The notes beneath the pieces were generated by a model that was not told the DNA's origin, did not search any database, and was given only the letters and a program-made list of their open reading frames with translations. A program made the position numbers and the translations under genes. Below, piece by piece: positions 36,787 to 45,465 of a stretch of 64,000 nt of DNA. This DNA is from an uncultured Bacteroidota bacterium (GTDB lineage Bacteria; Bacteroidota; Bacteroidia; Flavobacteriales; Flavobacteriaceae). Each line of letters begins with the position of its first letter. Position 1 is the stretch's first letter. The DNA is taken from positions 62,001 to 126,000 of the forward strand of contig CACNQJ010000002.1 in NCBI GenBank assembly GCA_902622575.1, in the 5' to 3' direction.

Positions 36787-37572
36787 ATGAAAAAATTATT
36801 TACACTAATCACAATTTTATTTTTTAATTTCTCATTCTCACAATATGCTTCAGGAAGTTTCATCGTCTTAAATGAAGGAATGGAAGAAGATTATCTTTTA
36901 ACTGAAAAGCTTTGGTATGTCTACCATGCAAAATCTGTCAAAGATGGTCATAAAAACCATTGGAGTATTTGGAAAGTAGATGTAACAAATTATGAGGATA
37001 AAATTGAAGAGGATAGATTTCCAGATTACTTTATTCTCGAAGGATATAACACATTAGAGGACTTAACAGCTGAGTCAGAAAGATACTCACCTGAAGGTTT
37101 GAAAGAAATATTTAATTACATAAAATCAAAAATGAAAGGAAAAATGTCATCAAGAGCGATTGATAAAATTTTATCAAAATCTGTTAGAAAGGAAACAAGG
37201 ATGTATCACCACCAATTTCTTGCCGCTACACCTTTCACAGGTGGAGGTCTAAAAGTTGGCGACGTTATGACAATAGCACCGATGCAACAACTACAAGATG
37301 ATTATGAAGATTTTGAAACAAATTTTTATAAAGATTTATTTAATAAAAGGGTTATGAATGGAGATCACAGGTGGTGGGGATTTTCTAAAGTAATCAACAG
37401 AAATGATAATGCACTCAATATAAGTACCCATACTGCTTGGAATATGTTTATTGAAGGTAAAGAATTGGAATGGCCTGAAGATTTTACATCTAAAAAAATA
37501 ATGGAAATTACTCCGAAAGCAAGAAAAATGTATAATCCAATTCAATTAACACTTGTGTATGTTGCAGATTAA
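36787..37572 (+). CDS. Secreted protein with two NIPSNAP-like halves, unknown
   Basis: 261 residues with signal peptide (about 1-19, ending FSFSQ). Two segments of similar pattern, ending in HWSIWKVDV (about 55-70) and RWWGFSKVINR (about 196-210), suggest an internal duplication of a ferredoxin-like (NIPSNAP/dimeric alpha-beta barrel) domain. No catalytic residues can be named. It is monocistronic, between a promoter box and a strong terminator. Confidence 0.6.
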   Translation: MKKLFTLITILFFNFSFSQYASGSFIVLNEGMEEDYLLTEKLWYVYHAKSVKDGHKNHWSIWKVDVTNYEDKIEEDRFPDYFILEGYNTLEDLTAESERYSPEGLKEIFNYIKSKMKGKMSSRAIDKILSKSVRKETRMYHHQFLAATPFTGGGLKVGDVMTIAPMQQLQDDYEDFETNFYKDLFNKRVMNGDHRWWGFSKVINRNDNALNISTHTAWNMFIEGKELEWPEDFTSKKIMEITPKARKMYNPIQLTLVYVAD

Positions 37573-37598
37573 AATCTGATAATTAATATTTAAAATTT

Positions 37599-37627
37599 AA
37601 CCCTCTATTGAACAAGAGGGTTTTTTT
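37599..37627 (+). terminator. Intrinsic terminator
   Basis: AACCCTCT / AGAGGGTT, an 8-bp perfect stem with an eight-base loop, running into seven T residues, 27 bases after the secreted gene. Confidence 0.85.
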
Positions 37628-37697
37628 GTGGCATGTATATTGAACTAAACCACAACGAGTTTTAACTAAAAATTATTTGATTAATTTTATTTTTAAT

Positions 37698-38126
37698 ATG
37701 AAAAGACTACTCTTTTTATTGATGCTTTTAAATCTTTCATTCTTACAATCCCAAGATTGGCAAAACTCATTTGAATTATCCATAAATAAGGCTCAAGATG
37801 AAAATAAAAAGCTTATCGTTGTTTTTCAAGGCTCCGATTGGTGTGGACCATGCATTAGGCTTACACAAGAAGTTTTTTCTACTGAACATTTTATTAATTA
37901 TTCGAACAATGCGTATGTTTTATTACAAGTTGATTTTCCAAGAAGAAAGAAAAATTCATTAAGTGAATCACAGCAAGCTGCTAATAATATTTTAGCAGAA
38001 AAATATAATCCAAATGGATATTTTCCATATGTAGTTGTTCTTGACAATAATGGAAATTTTTTAGGTGATTTGGGTTATGAAAATACAACACCAGAACAAT
38101 ATATAAAACTCATTGAATCCTTTTGA
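37698..38126 (+). CDS. Secreted thioredoxin-fold protein
   Basis: 142 residues from ATG 37698, giving a clean signal peptide (about 1-18, ending FLQSQ); an in-frame ATG at 37677 would add seven residues. The active site is C49-G-P-C52 in GSDWCGPCIRL, with a cis-Pro region GYFPYVVVLD. It is a periplasmic thiol oxidoreductase, probably reducing or maturing a partner. It overlaps the ApbE gene (TTGA) and opens the operon with DUF4266 and DUF3570 proteins, a neighbourhood that recurs in bacteria. Confidence 0.87.
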   Translation: MKRLLFLLMLLNLSFLQSQDWQNSFELSINKAQDENKKLIVVFQGSDWCGPCIRLTQEVFSTEHFINYSNNAYVLLQVDFPRRKKNSLSESQQAANNILAEKYNPNGYFPYVVVLDNNGNFLGDLGYENTTPEQYIKLIESF

Positions 38127-39115
38127 AAAATATTTTGCTTTCACATATTAGCATAATACTTCTCTTTTTATCGTCAAGTTTAAAATCTCAGGAAATCTAT
38201 ACGAAAAAAATTGTTTTGATGGGTAGTGATTTTGAAATTACAGTAGTTGAAAATAACATATCGAATGCCAATTATTTCATTGATCTGGCAATAAAAGAAA
38301 TTTCAAGAATTGAAAGTTTAATTTCCTCATGGGATAAAAATTCACAAACGTCTTTGGTTAATATTAATGCTGGAATAAAGCCTGTTCAAGTAGATAAAGA
38401 ATTATTTGATTTAATTTCTAGATCTATTAGAATTTCAGACCTTACCCAGGGTGCTTTTGATATAAGTTATGCATCAATGGATAAGTTATGGTATTTTGAC
38501 AAGGAAATGAAGAAGCTTCCATCTTCTCAACAAATAGCTCAATCAGTTTCTAAAGTTGGATTTCAAAATATAGTTTTGGATGAGAAAGAACGTACGGTTT
38601 TTTTAAAACAAAAAGGAATGAAAATTGGATTTGGAGCCATTGGAAAAGGTTATGCAGCAGATAAAGCCAAAGATATTTTAATAGAAAATAATGTTCGATC
38701 GGGGATTATTAATGCTTCTGGGGATTTAACTGCTTGGGGACAAAAACCTAGCGGTGAGGATTGGATGGTTGCTATTGTTAATCCACTAAATAAAACTAAA
38801 GTTTTTTCATGGCTTCCAATTAAAAATAGCTCAATTGTAACATCTGGAAACTATGAGAAATTCATTAATATAGATGGAAAATTTTATTCACACATAATTG
38901 ATCCGAGAACAGGTTATCCTAGTGAAGGTATTCTGAGCGTGACTATCATCTCTGAAAAAGCTGAGCTTGCGGATGCATTAGCTACCTCAGTTTTTGTTTT
39001 AGGTACGGATATTGGTATAGATATGATAAATCAATTGAAAAATGTTGACTGTATTATTATTAACAGCGATAATAAAATTATTAAATCGAATAATATTCAA
39101 ATTAATGAAATCTAG
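38123..39115 (+). CDS. apbE: FAD:protein FMN transferase (ApbE family)
   Basis: 330 residues with a signal peptide (about 1-22). ApbE attaches FMN covalently to Ser/Thr of exported redox proteins. Motifs present: MGSDFEIT near the N-terminus, SGIINASGDLTAWG (FAD site), SSIVTSGNYEKF and HIIDPRTGYPSEG. The start is a TTG at 38123 that overlaps the thioredoxin stop (TTGA); no ATG gives a complete signal. No obvious FMN-binding-domain target lies in the window, although the adjacent small DUF4266 lipoprotein is a possible one. Confidence 0.92.
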   Translation: MKNILLSHISIILLFLSSSLKSQEIYTKKIVLMGSDFEITVVENNISNANYFIDLAIKEISRIESLISSWDKNSQTSLVNINAGIKPVQVDKELFDLISRSIRISDLTQGAFDISYASMDKLWYFDKEMKKLPSSQQIAQSVSKVGFQNIVLDEKERTVFLKQKGMKIGFGAIGKGYAADKAKDILIENNVRSGIINASGDLTAWGQKPSGEDWMVAIVNPLNKTKVFSWLPIKNSSIVTSGNYEKFINIDGKFYSHIIDPRTGYPSEGILSVTIISEKAELADALATSVFVLGTDIGIDMINQLKNVDCIIINSDNKIIKSNNIQINEI

Positions 39116-39118
39116 ATC

Positions 39119-39325
39119 ATGAAAAAGTTATTTCTTTTTTACATATTGATTAGCTTATACTCATGTGCTAGTATTAAGGAATATGAAAAAGTAAATATTA
39201 ATGATCCAGATATGGAACTCTCACCTAGGCAAATATGTAGATTTGAAACAAATTTTCATCTCTACAGAGAGGGTTCAAGTGGTGCAAACGGTGGAAAAGT
39301 TGGCGGTGGATGTGGTTGTAATTAG
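39119..39325 (+). CDS. DUF4266 small lipoprotein with Gly/Cys tail
   Basis: 68 residues. Lipoprotein signal with C16 (SLYSCAS), a conserved MELSPRQICRFE segment and a C-terminal tail EGSSGANGGK followed by VGGGCGCN. This is the DUF4266 family, found next to ApbE and DUF3570 genes. Cysteines at about 40, 65 and 67 and the SGA sequence (like ApbE target motifs ending SGAT) make it a candidate metal- or flavin-carrying peptide, which is inference. Three-base gap after apbE. Confidence 0.85.
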   Translation: MKKLFLFYILISLYSCASIKEYEKVNINDPDMELSPRQICRFETNFHLYREGSSGANGGKVGGGCGCN

Positions 39326-39331
39326 TTCTAA

Positions 39332-40720
39332 ATGAAAAATAAAATTTCAGTTTTTATGTTTTTTGTTTGTTGTTTTATCTTCAGCCAAGATAATTCTGGT
39401 AGTAAATATAAGAAAAGGGTCCTTGAAAATATTGAAATTGATTTCTTGTCAAGCTATTATAGCCAGCAAGGAAACAATGCATCTGTTACTGGTGGAATTG
39501 GAACAGAGGACTTGGAGGATTTTAATCCAACCGTTGTAATAAGTATTCCGTTGAATGATGACGATATAATTTCGTTTGATTATGGGATTTCAACATATAC
39601 ATCCGCATCTTCTAGTAATGGAAATCCCTTTGATTCTGGTGAAAATAGAGATAAAACATCTAGTCCATGGTATTCATCATCTGGGGCATCAAAAGTTGAT
39701 ACATGGAGAAGTTTAAATATCGATTACTCTCATTCTTCTGATGACAGAAATACTATAATTACTGCAAATGTTTCAAATGCAAAAGAGTGGGACTATGAAT
39801 CCTTTGGTTTTGGCGCAGGTGTTACAAAATTGTCAAACAATAAAAATACATCTTACATGTTAAGCACAAAAATTTACATTGATAATTGGATACCAATATA
39901 TCCGAAAGAACTTGATTCTTATATTGATGTTAACGGAGATACTGAAATTGGTTTCTTTTATGATAAAATTATATATGATGAAAAAGGTTTAGTTTCGAAT
40001 AAATGGGCACCGCCAACAACTTTCACACTTATTGATGACAAATCCAGGAATACATATTCCTTATCCTTTTTGTTTTCACAAATTATAACTCGAAATTCTC
40101 AATTATCGCTTTTTGTTGATTTCATTAAGCAGGAAGGATGGTTAGCAAACCCCCTACAGAGAATATATTTTTCAGACGTTAATAATTTTTACATTGGTAA
40201 CCCAGCCAGTATACCATTTTATAATTCAAGTCAAAATAAAGATGTTTTTCATTTAGCAGATGATATTGAAAGATTACCCAGAACAAGAACCAAAATACCC
40301 CTTGGTTTACGATTCAACTATTATTTAAATGAAAATCTGACATTTAGATCATTTTACAGATTTTATACAGATGATTGGGGAGTAAATTCACATACCTTTA
40401 GTATCGAACTTCCAGTCAAATTTTTAAATCATTTTACTTTATATCCATCTTACAGATTTTACACGCAAACAAAAGCAAAGTATTTTCAGCCGTACAACAA
40501 ACACCTTTCAACTTCGGAATTTTATACTTCTGATTATGATTTATCAAAATTTAAATCGAATCAATTTGGAATTGGAATTAAATATGTTGATATTTTTACA
40601 AAATTTAAATTATGGAGTTTAGGCTTGAAGAGTATAGATTTAAACTATGGTCATTACGCAAGAGATAATGATTTTCAGTCTGAAATTATTTCTTTAGGAA
40701 TAAAATTTGCAGTTAATTAA
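39332..40720 (+). CDS. DUF3570 outer-membrane beta-barrel protein
   Basis: 462 residues with signal peptide (about 1-20, ending FIFSQ). Beta-strand-rich throughout, ending GIKFAVN, as expected for an outer-membrane barrel. The region LENIEIDFLSSYYSQQG and NPTVVISIPLNDDDIISFDYG mark the DUF3570 family. Placed directly after DUF4266 and ApbE; the four genes (thioredoxin, ApbE, DUF4266, DUF3570) form one transcript with gaps of a few bases. Function unknown; it could be a secretion or transport partner of the small lipoprotein. Confidence 0.87.
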   Translation: MKNKISVFMFFVCCFIFSQDNSGSKYKKRVLENIEIDFLSSYYSQQGNNASVTGGIGTEDLEDFNPTVVISIPLNDDDIISFDYGISTYTSASSSNGNPFDSGENRDKTSSPWYSSSGASKVDTWRSLNIDYSHSSDDRNTIITANVSNAKEWDYESFGFGAGVTKLSNNKNTSYMLSTKIYIDNWIPIYPKELDSYIDVNGDTEIGFFYDKIIYDEKGLVSNKWAPPTTFTLIDDKSRNTYSLSFLFSQIITRNSQLSLFVDFIKQEGWLANPLQRIYFSDVNNFYIGNPASIPFYNSSQNKDVFHLADDIERLPRTRTKIPLGLRFNYYLNENLTFRSFYRFYTDDWGVNSHTFSIELPVKFLNHFTLYPSYRFYTQTKAKYFQPYNKHLSTSEFYTSDYDLSKFKSNQFGIGIKYVDIFTKFKLWSLGLKSIDLNYGHYARDNDFQSEIISLGIKFAVN

Positions 40721-40757
40721 AATGAGTAGTTTTTTAAATTATAAATTTTATAGTATT

Positions 40758-41483
40758 ATGATCAAAAATATTTCTTACAAACTAGTTTTATTATTTTTTA
40801 TTTCATGCTCATCTGGTGGTGATGATCCCACACCCGATGACCCACCTCCGGTTGTTAAGTACAGGTTGACAACATCCTCAAACCCATCTGATGGAGGCAC
40901 TGTTACACCCAGCTCCGGAGAATACAACAAGGGTGCAAGTGTAACAGTCGTTGCAACTGCATCTGACGGATATGAATTTCAGGATTGGACAGGTGCTACT
41001 GGAACAAACCCAAGCATAACAATTGTTATGAATTCCAATAAAACACTTACTGCTAATTTTAGTGAAAAGCAAGATATAGATGGTACAGTTTGGACGGGTA
41101 CAAATATTACTTTTACTAAGTCAAACAATGCTAATCCAAATGAAGCTGCAAATCAGGATCGGATTACAGATAATGTATGGATAACTAGAGGAAATTCAAA
41201 ACAAATTTATAATGCAGCAAAAGAGTCAGCTGCTAGTAAAACTAGTAGCCCAAGTGGAACTAAATGGGCGGTAGGAACATTAGATCAAATCCAGTCATTA
41301 ACTTTTAATAACTTTAGAGCTGCTGTTGGTAGCCCTAAAAATGTTGTCGGCAAAAATTTAGTAATGTTTATGGAAGAGGATAAAATATATGTAAGTGTTA
41401 AATTTTCCTCTTGGCAATCGGGAAGCGGCAACAATCAAGGTGGAGGCGGAGGCTTCTCATACTCAAGGAGTACTAAACCTTAA
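40758..41483 (+). CDS. Lipoprotein with InlB-type B repeat
   Basis: 241 residues from ATG 40758, which gives a lipoprotein signal (C17 in LLFFISCSSGG); an ATG at 40707 would place 17 extra residues before it. A proline/aspartate spacer is followed by one InlB B-repeat (about 35-95: GTVTPSSGEYNKG ... DWTG ... MNSNKTLTANF), then an unassigned domain starting VWTGTNITFTKSN that ends in a Gly-rich tail. It is likely surface exposed and adhesion- or wall-binding-like by family. The gap from DUF3570 is 37 bases. Confidence 0.7.
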   Translation: MIKNISYKLVLLFFISCSSGGDDPTPDDPPPVVKYRLTTSSNPSDGGTVTPSSGEYNKGASVTVVATASDGYEFQDWTGATGTNPSITIVMNSNKTLTANFSEKQDIDGTVWTGTNITFTKSNNANPNEAANQDRITDNVWITRGNSKQIYNAAKESAASKTSSPSGTKWAVGTLDQIQSLTFNNFRAAVGSPKNVVGKNLVMFMEEDKIYVSVKFSSWQSGSGNNQGGGGGFSYSRSTKP

Positions 41484-41490
41484 TGTAATT

Positions 41491-43254
41491 TTATTCCAGT
41501 AACATGCCACTAAAATCTGTTATTGATTTAGTGTTTTTTACTATGGTTTTAAGTTCTGGATTTAATTTTTTTAATTTAGAATCGAAAATCTCCAAATTAT
41601 TTGAATTATTTAGTTTAATATTAAAATTCTTGGAGAACTTTGAATCTATACTTTTGTAGTCATATCTTTGGTGAGCACCACGGCTTTCTTTACGATTTAT
41701 AGCACCTAAAATTGTAGCTTCAGCAGACATTATTGATCCCTCTAAGTCAAATGCTAACATCAAATCTTCATAACCCTCTGAGTCTGGCCTTACATCAAGA
41801 TTTTTGATGGATTCTTTTAAAAAATTAATTTTCTCTAAACCTTTATTTAGTCTTTTTTCATCCCTAACAACACCACAATTTTCCCACATAATATTTCTTA
41901 ATTCTCTTTGTAAAGGTCTAGCAACATTAGTTCCATTTTTTATGAATGAATCTATTTTTTCATGAGCTTTTTTTATAACATCTCTAGACCTATATTGTAT
42001 ATCCATATTTATGGATCTTTCTGCTGCAGCATGCCCCGATCTTTTACCAAAAATTAGTATTTCAGCTAGTGAATTTCCACCTAAACGGTTAGCACCATGT
42101 AAACCACCAGTTACTTCACCTGCAGCGTATAGGCCTTCAATTCCAGTTGAATGGTCATCCGGCGCAACAACAATTCCACCCATAGAATAATGAGCTGTTG
42201 GTGAAACTTCCATTGCAGTTTTTGAAATATCAATCATTAAGGTATCCAAAAACTGTCTATACATTCTGGGTAATTTATCTATTATAAATTCTTTGCTCTT
42301 GTGACTGATATCCAAATAAACCCCTCCATTTTCGGTTCCTCTTCCCTCAATAATTTCAGTGTAATTAGCCATAGCAACCCTATCTCTAGTTGACAGCTCC
42401 ATTCTATCAGGGTCATAGTCTTTCATAAAACGATTCCCTTTACTATTAATCAGATGTCCACCTTCACCTCTTACCGCTTCAGTAACAAGAGTTCCGGCGA
42501 TTGCCTCAGGAATCACCATTCCAGTTGGATGGAATTGAACAAGTTCCATATCTGTTAAAGTACAACCAGATTTTAATCCTAAATAAAATCCATCACCAGT
42601 GTTCTCATTTCTTCTTGAAGAACTTTTTCTCCAAATTCTTGTATGTCCCCCTGCTGCTAAAATAACAGAGTCTGCAAGGTAAACTGTTCTTTCACCATTT
42701 TGAATATTAAAAGTCATTGCTCCAAAACAGATGTTTTCGTGTACCAGCAACTCAGTTACATATTGCGAATCATGAACAGGAATTTTTAAATATTTAACCT
42801 TTTTCAAAAGAGTCATTAGTATAGATCTTCCTGTGTAATCTCCAGAGTAGCAGGTTCGTCTGTATGTGTGGGCACCAAAAAAGCGTTGATCTATTTTTCC
42901 GTTTTTTAGTTTTGCAAAATTTGCTCCCCAATCATCAATTTCAGTGACTAGCTCTGGTGCTTCTTGAGCCATTAGCTCTACCATTCTTGGTTCAGAAAGG
43001 CCGTAACCTTCAATCATTGTATCGGCAAAGTGTTGTTTCCAGGAATCATCAGAATCTACATTAGCAAATGCGGCATTAATTCCGCCAGCAGCTAGCACTG
43101 TATGGACATCCTCTTTAATCCTTTTACCAATAACGGTAACTTCAACTCCAGACTTTTTTGCCTCAATTGCTGCACGTAATCCAGCTCCACCGCTACCTAT
43201 CACTAATACATTGGAAATATGTGTTAAATGTTTTGATGTTTGGTTGATTTTCAC
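41491..43254 (-). CDS. FAD-dependent SdhA/FrdA-type flavoprotein, stand-alone
   Basis: 587 residues. FAD loop VIGSGGAGL, then H51-T in EDVHTVLAAGG, aligning with the His that binds FAD covalently in succinate dehydrogenase. The substrate site residues are visible: HPTGMVIP, TRDRVAMANY and HGANRLGGNSL. NadB (L-aspartate oxidase) normally lacks the covalent His and is shorter. No iron-sulfur or membrane subunit gene is next to it, so it is either a separate fumarate reductase-like oxidoreductase or partners are elsewhere. No signal peptide. It converges on the InlB-repeat gene and is divergent from flavodoxin. Confidence 0.85.
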   Translation of the reverse strand: MKINQTSKHLTHISNVLVIGSGGAGLRAAIEAKKSGVEVTVIGKRIKEDVHTVLAAGGINAAFANVDSDDSWKQHFADTMIEGYGLSEPRMVELMAQEAPELVTEIDDWGANFAKLKNGKIDQRFFGAHTYRRTCYSGDYTGRSILMTLLKKVKYLKIPVHDSQYVTELLVHENICFGAMTFNIQNGERTVYLADSVILAAGGHTRIWRKSSSRRNENTGDGFYLGLKSGCTLTDMELVQFHPTGMVIPEAIAGTLVTEAVRGEGGHLINSKGNRFMKDYDPDRMELSTRDRVAMANYTEIIEGRGTENGGVYLDISHKSKEFIIDKLPRMYRQFLDTLMIDISKTAMEVSPTAHYSMGGIVVAPDDHSTGIEGLYAAGEVTGGLHGANRLGGNSLAEILIFGKRSGHAAAERSINMDIQYRSRDVIKKAHEKIDSFIKNGTNVARPLQRELRNIMWENCGVVRDEKRLNKGLEKINFLKESIKNLDVRPDSEGYEDLMLAFDLEGSIMSAEATILGAINRKESRGAHQRYDYKSIDSKFSKNFNIKLNNSNNLEIFDSKLKKLNPELKTIVKNTKSITDFSGMLLE

Positions 43255-43325
43255 AAGTGATATTTTTTAAATTTTAGTAGTAATTAATAATTAAATAATT
43301 GTAGCAATAGATTCCTAAAAATGAA

Positions 43326-43333
43326 TATTTTTG
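43326..43333 (+). promoter_or_regulatory. TAnnTTTG -7 box before flavodoxin
   Basis: TATTTTTG, 61 bases before the flavodoxin ATG; a TTG lies 24 bases upstream, longer than the usual 19-20. Confidence 0.4.
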
Positions 43334-43394
43334 CACATATTATTTCAAATACTTTAACAAATTTAGTACATAAAACAATCAAAACTTTACATTA

Positions 43395-43916
43395 ATGAGT
43401 AAAAATAATAAGGTCGCACTTATTTATGGATCTGATACTGGTTCGACAGAATATATATCTGAAATTATAGCTGAAAAATTAGCGTTAGAAAATATCGATT
43501 TCAAAGACGTAGTTACAATGAAACCACCTGACTTTGCTGAATATGATATTATGATTATGGGTATACCTACATGGTATATAGGTGAACTACAAACTGACTG
43601 GGATGATTTTTTTGAGGAATTTAAAACAATAGATTTTACAGGTAAAAAAGTAGCGTTTTACGGTTTGGGAGATCAGTATGGGTATCCTGATAACTTCCAA
43701 GATGGGTTGGGAATTTTAGCTGAGGTAGTATTGGATAATGGAGGAGAATTATATGGATATTGGCCAAATGAAGGTTATGATTTTAATGAATCTCTTGGTG
43801 TTGCTCCAAATGGAATGTTTTATGGTTTGGCCTTGGATGAAGATAATCAAAGAGATGAATCAAACGACAGAATTGAAAAATGGGTTAATCAAATAAAAGA
43901 AGAATTGCAATTTTAA
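43395..43916 (+). CDS. Flavodoxin
   Basis: 173 residues, a long-chain FMN electron carrier. The phosphate loop is GSDTGSTEYISE, the first aromatic FMN loop contains PTWYIGELQ with W, and the second is YGLGDQYGYPDNFQDG. Flavodoxin replaces ferredoxin when iron is scarce or serves reductive biosynthesis. The neighbouring stand-alone flavoprotein is transcribed in the opposite direction from the same 140-base gap, so shared regulation is possible. Confidence 0.95.
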   Translation: MSKNNKVALIYGSDTGSTEYISEIIAEKLALENIDFKDVVTMKPPDFAEYDIMIMGIPTWYIGELQTDWDDFFEEFKTIDFTGKKVAFYGLGDQYGYPDNFQDGLGILAEVVLDNGGELYGYWPNEGYDFNESLGVAPNGMFYGLALDEDNQRDESNDRIEKWVNQIKEELQF

Positions 43917-43984
43917 ATATTCCCTTTTCTTTTGGATTAAATTCGTTAAGTTATTATCTTGAATTTTAATTAAACAATAATATT

Positions 43985-44488
43985 ATGAACAAAAATTTAA
44001 TTTTATTTATATCCCTAATGTTTATAGGATGCAATAATCCATCTGAAAAACATTTAGAGCTAGAAGCTGCTCAAACCTCTTTGGAGAGTAATCTGGAAAT
44101 GTATACAATGGTTTGGAATGAAGTATTTAATAACAGAAATCTAGATATGATTAATGAGGAATATTTCGATAAAGATGTGGTTGCAGTGGCAACATCAGCT
44201 GGTGATGTTACAGGTCTTGAAAACTTCAAAGCTTACTACGGAAACTATCTTACTGGATTTTCAGATGCAGAATTAATTTTTGTAGATCTTTTCGGACAAG
44301 GTGATAAAATGGTAAAACATTGGAGGTTTAAAGGCACCCATGATGGAGAATTCTTTGGTGTTCCACCTACAAATAAGAAAGTAGATGTTACAGGAACAAC
44401 TCTAATCAAAATGAAAGATGGTAAAATCGTTGCAGAACAAGACATTATGGACTTTCTAAGTTTTTACACTCAACTCGGATTAATGTAG
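43985..44488 (+). CDS. SnoaL-like/ester-cyclase-fold lipoprotein
   Basis: 167 residues with lipoprotein signal (C16 in LMFIGCNN). The mature part follows the SnoaL/ester cyclase pattern: WNEVFNNRNLDMINEEYF, TGLENFKAYYGNYLTGFSDAELIF, WRFKGTHDGEFFGVPPTNK and DGKIVAEQDIMDFLSFYTQLG. The fold is a cone-shaped alpha+beta barrel used by many small-molecule isomerases and binding proteins; the substrate is unknown. Confidence 0.8.
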   Translation: MNKNLILFISLMFIGCNNPSEKHLELEAAQTSLESNLEMYTMVWNEVFNNRNLDMINEEYFDKDVVAVATSAGDVTGLENFKAYYGNYLTGFSDAELIFVDLFGQGDKMVKHWRFKGTHDGEFFGVPPTNKKVDVTGTTLIKMKDGKIVAEQDIMDFLSFYTQLGLM

Positions 44489-44503
44489 AAATCTATTTTT
44501 TTG

Positions 44504-44998
44504 TTACAAATCGAGCCCCTTATTTTTTTGGGGCTTTTTTGTTCTCCATCTATAAAAAAATATGAAAAAAATAACTATAAAATTAATTCCCAGTACGTAA
44601 GGGTTAGACCAAGGCACACCATCAAATCTGTATTCAGATATTGGCCATAATATTGGAGTAGGAAAAAACTTTATACTATGTGTAAAAAAGTCTACTACTA
44701 TATGAATTGGCCACGCAAGCATGGGCCAAGCAAAATCTTTATTAATAACATAAGCAATTCCAATGAAAATTAAAGCAGTTATTAAACTGTGAGATATATC
44801 ATAAAGGTCATAAACCCAGTATGGTAGCTCCTCGATATTAGGTCTACCAAAGCTTAAGTCATTAAACAGAAAAATGTAAATAAAATATATACCAAATGAA
44901 AATAAATCAGGTATAGCCCCAAATAAAAAAGAAAACCACCTATACTTTCTGTATCCAAATAGTCCTTTTCCGTACAATGCATGACTTAGAGTATCCAT
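44504..44998 (-). CDS. YdjM-like inner-membrane hydrolase-family protein
   Basis: 164 residues with about four transmembrane helices. MDTLSHALYG at the start, FGAIPDLF and WPIHIVVDFFTH in the middle are the conserved His/Asp segments of the YdjM/LexA-regulated membrane-bound metal-dependent hydrolase family (short form). It converges on the lipoprotein gene; the plus-strand terminator lies inside its 3' end. Confidence 0.8.
   Translation of the reverse strand: MDTLSHALYGKGLFGYRKYRWFSFLFGAIPDLFSFGIYFIYIFLFNDLSFGRPNIEELPYWVYDLYDISHSLITALIFIGIAYVINKDFAWPMLAWPIHIVVDFFTHSIKFFPTPILWPISEYRFDGVPWSNPYVLGINFIVIFFIFFYRWRTKKPQKNKGLDL
44514..44540 (+). terminator. Intrinsic terminator of the SnoaL-like gene
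   Basis: AGCCCC / GGGGCT stem with a ten-base T-rich loop and six T residues, 26 bases after the stop. It overlaps the 3' coding end of the convergent YdjM-like gene. Confidence 0.8.
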
Positions 44999-45030
44999 AA
45001 TTATTATAAATTTAATGAAGTTTATTTGCT

Positions 45031-45396
45031 ATGAAATTCATAATTAGAAGGATCAAAGGTATTATAATTGCGATTAATGGTATGTTTTATCTTTTAAAAA
45101 ATGAAGACTCAATTAAAGTACAAACCCTGGTTTGTATTTTTTTTACTTTCCTTGGCTATTATTTTGAAATAAAAAAGTCAGAGTGGATTATTCAAATATT
45201 ACTTATTGGATTTGTTTTGACTACTGAGGCATTAAATACAGTTGCTGAAAAAATATGTGATTTTATTAATCCTAAATATGATGAGAAAATTAAAATAATC
45301 AAAGATATCTCTGCAGGAGCTGTTTCTTTTGCTGTAATAAGTTCACTAATCATTCTTTTGATTATTTATTTACCATACATATCTTATTTTTTATAA
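45031..45396 (+). CDS. dgkA: Diacylglycerol kinase, DgkA type
   Basis: 121 residues with three transmembrane helices. Catalytic residues E66, N69 and E73 lie in TEALNTVAEKICD, and DISAGAV follows. It phosphorylates diacylglycerol, or undecaprenol as in Gram-positive relatives, at the inner membrane. Divergent from the YdjM-like gene. Confidence 0.92.
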   Translation: MKFIIRRIKGIIIAINGMFYLLKNEDSIKVQTLVCIFFTFLGYYFEIKKSEWIIQILLIGFVLTTEALNTVAEKICDFINPKYDEKIKIIKDISAGAVSFAVISSLIILLIIYLPYISYFL

Positions 45397-45465
45397 TATT
45401 TAGAATTACTTTAAAAGTTTTTAATATTGTATTTTTAAATTAATGATTTGAAATAAATGTGATCT

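Noticed and set aside
41491-43254. L-aspartate oxidase (NadB) for the stand-alone flavoprotein
   Set aside because: The covalent-FAD histidine (VHTV) and the length fit SdhA/FrdA better, and the NadB arginine-rich segment is not seen.
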